NCBI RefSeq assembly: GCF_963678635.1
Contig: NC_087069.1
Location: forward strand, 42,309,883 to 42,369,882
DNA length: 60,000 bases
Direction: 5' to 3'
Source of the DNA: Symsagittifera roscoffensis
Taxonomy: Eukaryota > Xenacoelomorpha > Acoela > Convolutidae
Within the stretch, counting starts at the first letter, position 1; every line of letters begins with the position of its first letter. Below the pieces are notes generated by a model. The model made no database searches, was not told where the DNA came from, and worked only from the letters and a program-made list of their open reading frames with translations. Below are positions 58,723-60,000 of the stretch, in pieces. Both the position numbers and the translations under genes were made by a program.

Positions 58723-60000
58723 ATGGACAATTTCAACCTGAAAGAATTGATGGACCTGGCAGATGCATATGTGGGACCGATGTTAGATGCGATCTATCGT
58801 CGGCTGATGGATCGAGACTTCGCTCTGGAGGACCCAGAGGTATTCATGTTGCTGACCACCTGATTAAACATCTTGGGGCATGATAACAGTGGGGACCACC
58901 CCACGGAAGTCTTATTGATGGCAGCATATGGAGAAAGGGGAGTACTAGACCGCCCGAACAAGAAGGTAATGAGGTGGAGAAACGGGGCTCTCTCAGGAAG
59001 CGACTTGGCGAACGAGCCTGGATTGTGAAGATCCCAGACATACCAACCAGGCGAGATGCCTCTGCCAACCAAGCCTAGGGCTGGTCTGAAAAAGATTCAT
59101 CAAGAGATGAACAGCGAGGCTGCCTCGTCTAGTTCACAACTGAGAGCAGCTGTGCCACCAAAGTGGTCGAGAGTAGAAGAAGAGGTTCAGACGGACGAAA
59201 CCATGCAAGACCTTAACGGAGCGGTAGAAGAACTGTAGAAGACCGGAAGGGAGGTGGACGAAAAAACCAAGACCATGCTCAGTACAGATGAAGCTAAAGA
59301 CATGTGGATGTGGAAGAGACTATTTGAAGATTTTGATAAGAAACAGGGTGAAGAAATAGACCGCTTGAGGCGAGAGTACAAAGAGCGATCGGAGCGGCTG
59401 GCGTTGACGACAGCCGTAGAAAAAGTGATACCTACAAGGAATATTCCTCGTGGGCAGTCCCCGATGGAACTTTTGACGCCTTGCGAGTTGAGTCAAACGA
59501 CGGAGACGCGACTCCCAGCCACAGCTGGTCGAGTGACAATCCCGGACCCGAGTGACACCCTAGGTGACCCAGTCGTGGAGCAAACGGTGAAAAAATTGAT
59601 AGAAACAGCTGGACGGTTGGTCGCTAATAGGAATGTGCCAGGTTCCGGGGTGACTGCACCCTATGGAACAATCGATGACACGGGCAGAGTACAACTCTCC
59701 CAAGAGATGATGACGAGAACGGGAGTTAGTGATACAACGTTACCGACAAAGAGCTCTAAGGCCCCAGACAGAAAGATACGGTAAATGCCGATGAAGAAAG
59801 TGTCCCGAGTGATTGACGTGCAGAAGAACAACCAGTTGAAGTATAGCTTCACAGGAGATCCCGACACGGATTCGCGAGCCTGCTTCAATCGATCCACTTG
59901 GAGCCCAGCAGTAAACCTGCAGCAACCGCCGCTTGGGACATCACATCTGATACTGGGTGACAGCTTAGTGAGAGTACTCTAGAATTTGAGGACCTCCTGG
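58723..60000 (+). pseudogene. 3' ORF with SGNH/GDSL-type box, cut by window edge
   Basis: From the ATG at 58,723 one frame runs to the window end, broken by five stops (58,861 TGA, about 59,026 TGA, 59,236 TAG, 59,782 TAA, 59,980 TAG) but no frameshift. N-terminus: MDNFNLKELMDLADAYVGPM and RRLMDRDFALEDPEVFMLL, helical. Middle: a coiled coil (TKTMLSTDEAKDMWMWKRLF, QGEEIDRLRREYKERSERL). End: LGTSHLILGDSLVRVL, matching block I of SGNH hydrolases with nucleophile Ser at 59,962-59,964. The remaining catalytic blocks would lie past 60,000. It could be the env-position ORF of this element, or the first ORF of an adjoining one. Confidence 0.7.

Larger units (their letters stand above)
48656..60000 (+). 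mobile_element. Ty3/gypsy-type LTR retroelement, decayed, with 3' accessory ORFs
   Basis: Gag with two CCHC knuckles, then PR, RT, RNase H and IN in Ty3/gypsy order, a GPF-type IN tail, a macrodomain-like frame and an SGNH-type ORF that runs off the window. The 5' LTR is not defined by TG...CA ends; the long direct repeats upstream are the best candidates. No 3' LTR is seen before 60,000. There are about 20 nonsense codons plus several frameshifts and deletions, so this copy is non-autonomous. Confidence 0.88.

Noticed and set aside
49404-60000. Alternative genetic code to explain the many stops in the retroelement
   Set aside because: TAA, TAG and TGA all occur in frame there, while the TTBK exons have no in-frame stop and end in TAA; decay explains the pattern better.

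Overview
The window is nuclear DNA from an invertebrate animal. It is AT-rich and has spliced GT-AG introns. One long host gene is an animal-type tau-tubulin kinase (TTBK/Asator family), and the remainder is crowded with metazoan retroelements. I cannot name the phylum from the sequence. The genetic code is standard: the 13 joined kinase exons read without an internal stop and end in TAA.

Layout. 1-6 kb: AT-rich DNA with two fold-back repeats and one possible signal-peptide exon. 6.2-7.4 kb (minus): an intronless gene for an unrecognised protein with two membrane segments, followed by a decayed partial duplicate (about 8.0-8.27 kb). 8.6-15 kb: old repeats. 15.3-39.3 kb (minus): the TTBK-like gene, 13 coding exons, 1,902 predicted residues, with an N-terminal kinase domain and a very long Ser/Asn/Gln-rich tail. 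Its largest intron (9.8 kb) holds a nearly complete CR1-like LINE on the opposite strand (23.3-27.9 kb) and part of a second LINE type with a 560-bp tandem duplication. Several introns carry a repeat family with a tRNA-like head and terminal hairpins. 39.8-42.7 kb: another LINE of the same clade as the first, ending in (CTA)n.

42.9-60 kb is a large Ty3/gypsy-type LTR retroelement region. It opens with two tandem direct repeats of about 2.8 and 3.0 kb, saturated with the motif TCCGGAAGGGT and each carrying a 25-bp array (5 and 11 units). Then come gag with two CCHC knuckles, protease, RT, RNase H, a spacer of about 450 codons, integrase with a GPF-type tail, a macrodomain-like reading frame, and a separate ORF ending at the window edge in a GDSL/SGNH box. 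The copy is dead: many in-frame stops, several frameshifts, and damaged RNase H and integrase motifs.

The most unusual content is this 3' cargo: a macrodomain-like frame plus an SGNH-hydrolase-like ORF behind gag-pol. The unrelated LINE at 23.3 kb also carries an SGNH esterase frame. Other points of interest are an ORF1-UGA-CUA-ORF2 junction in one frame in the LINE, and the repeat family with hairpins at both ends.
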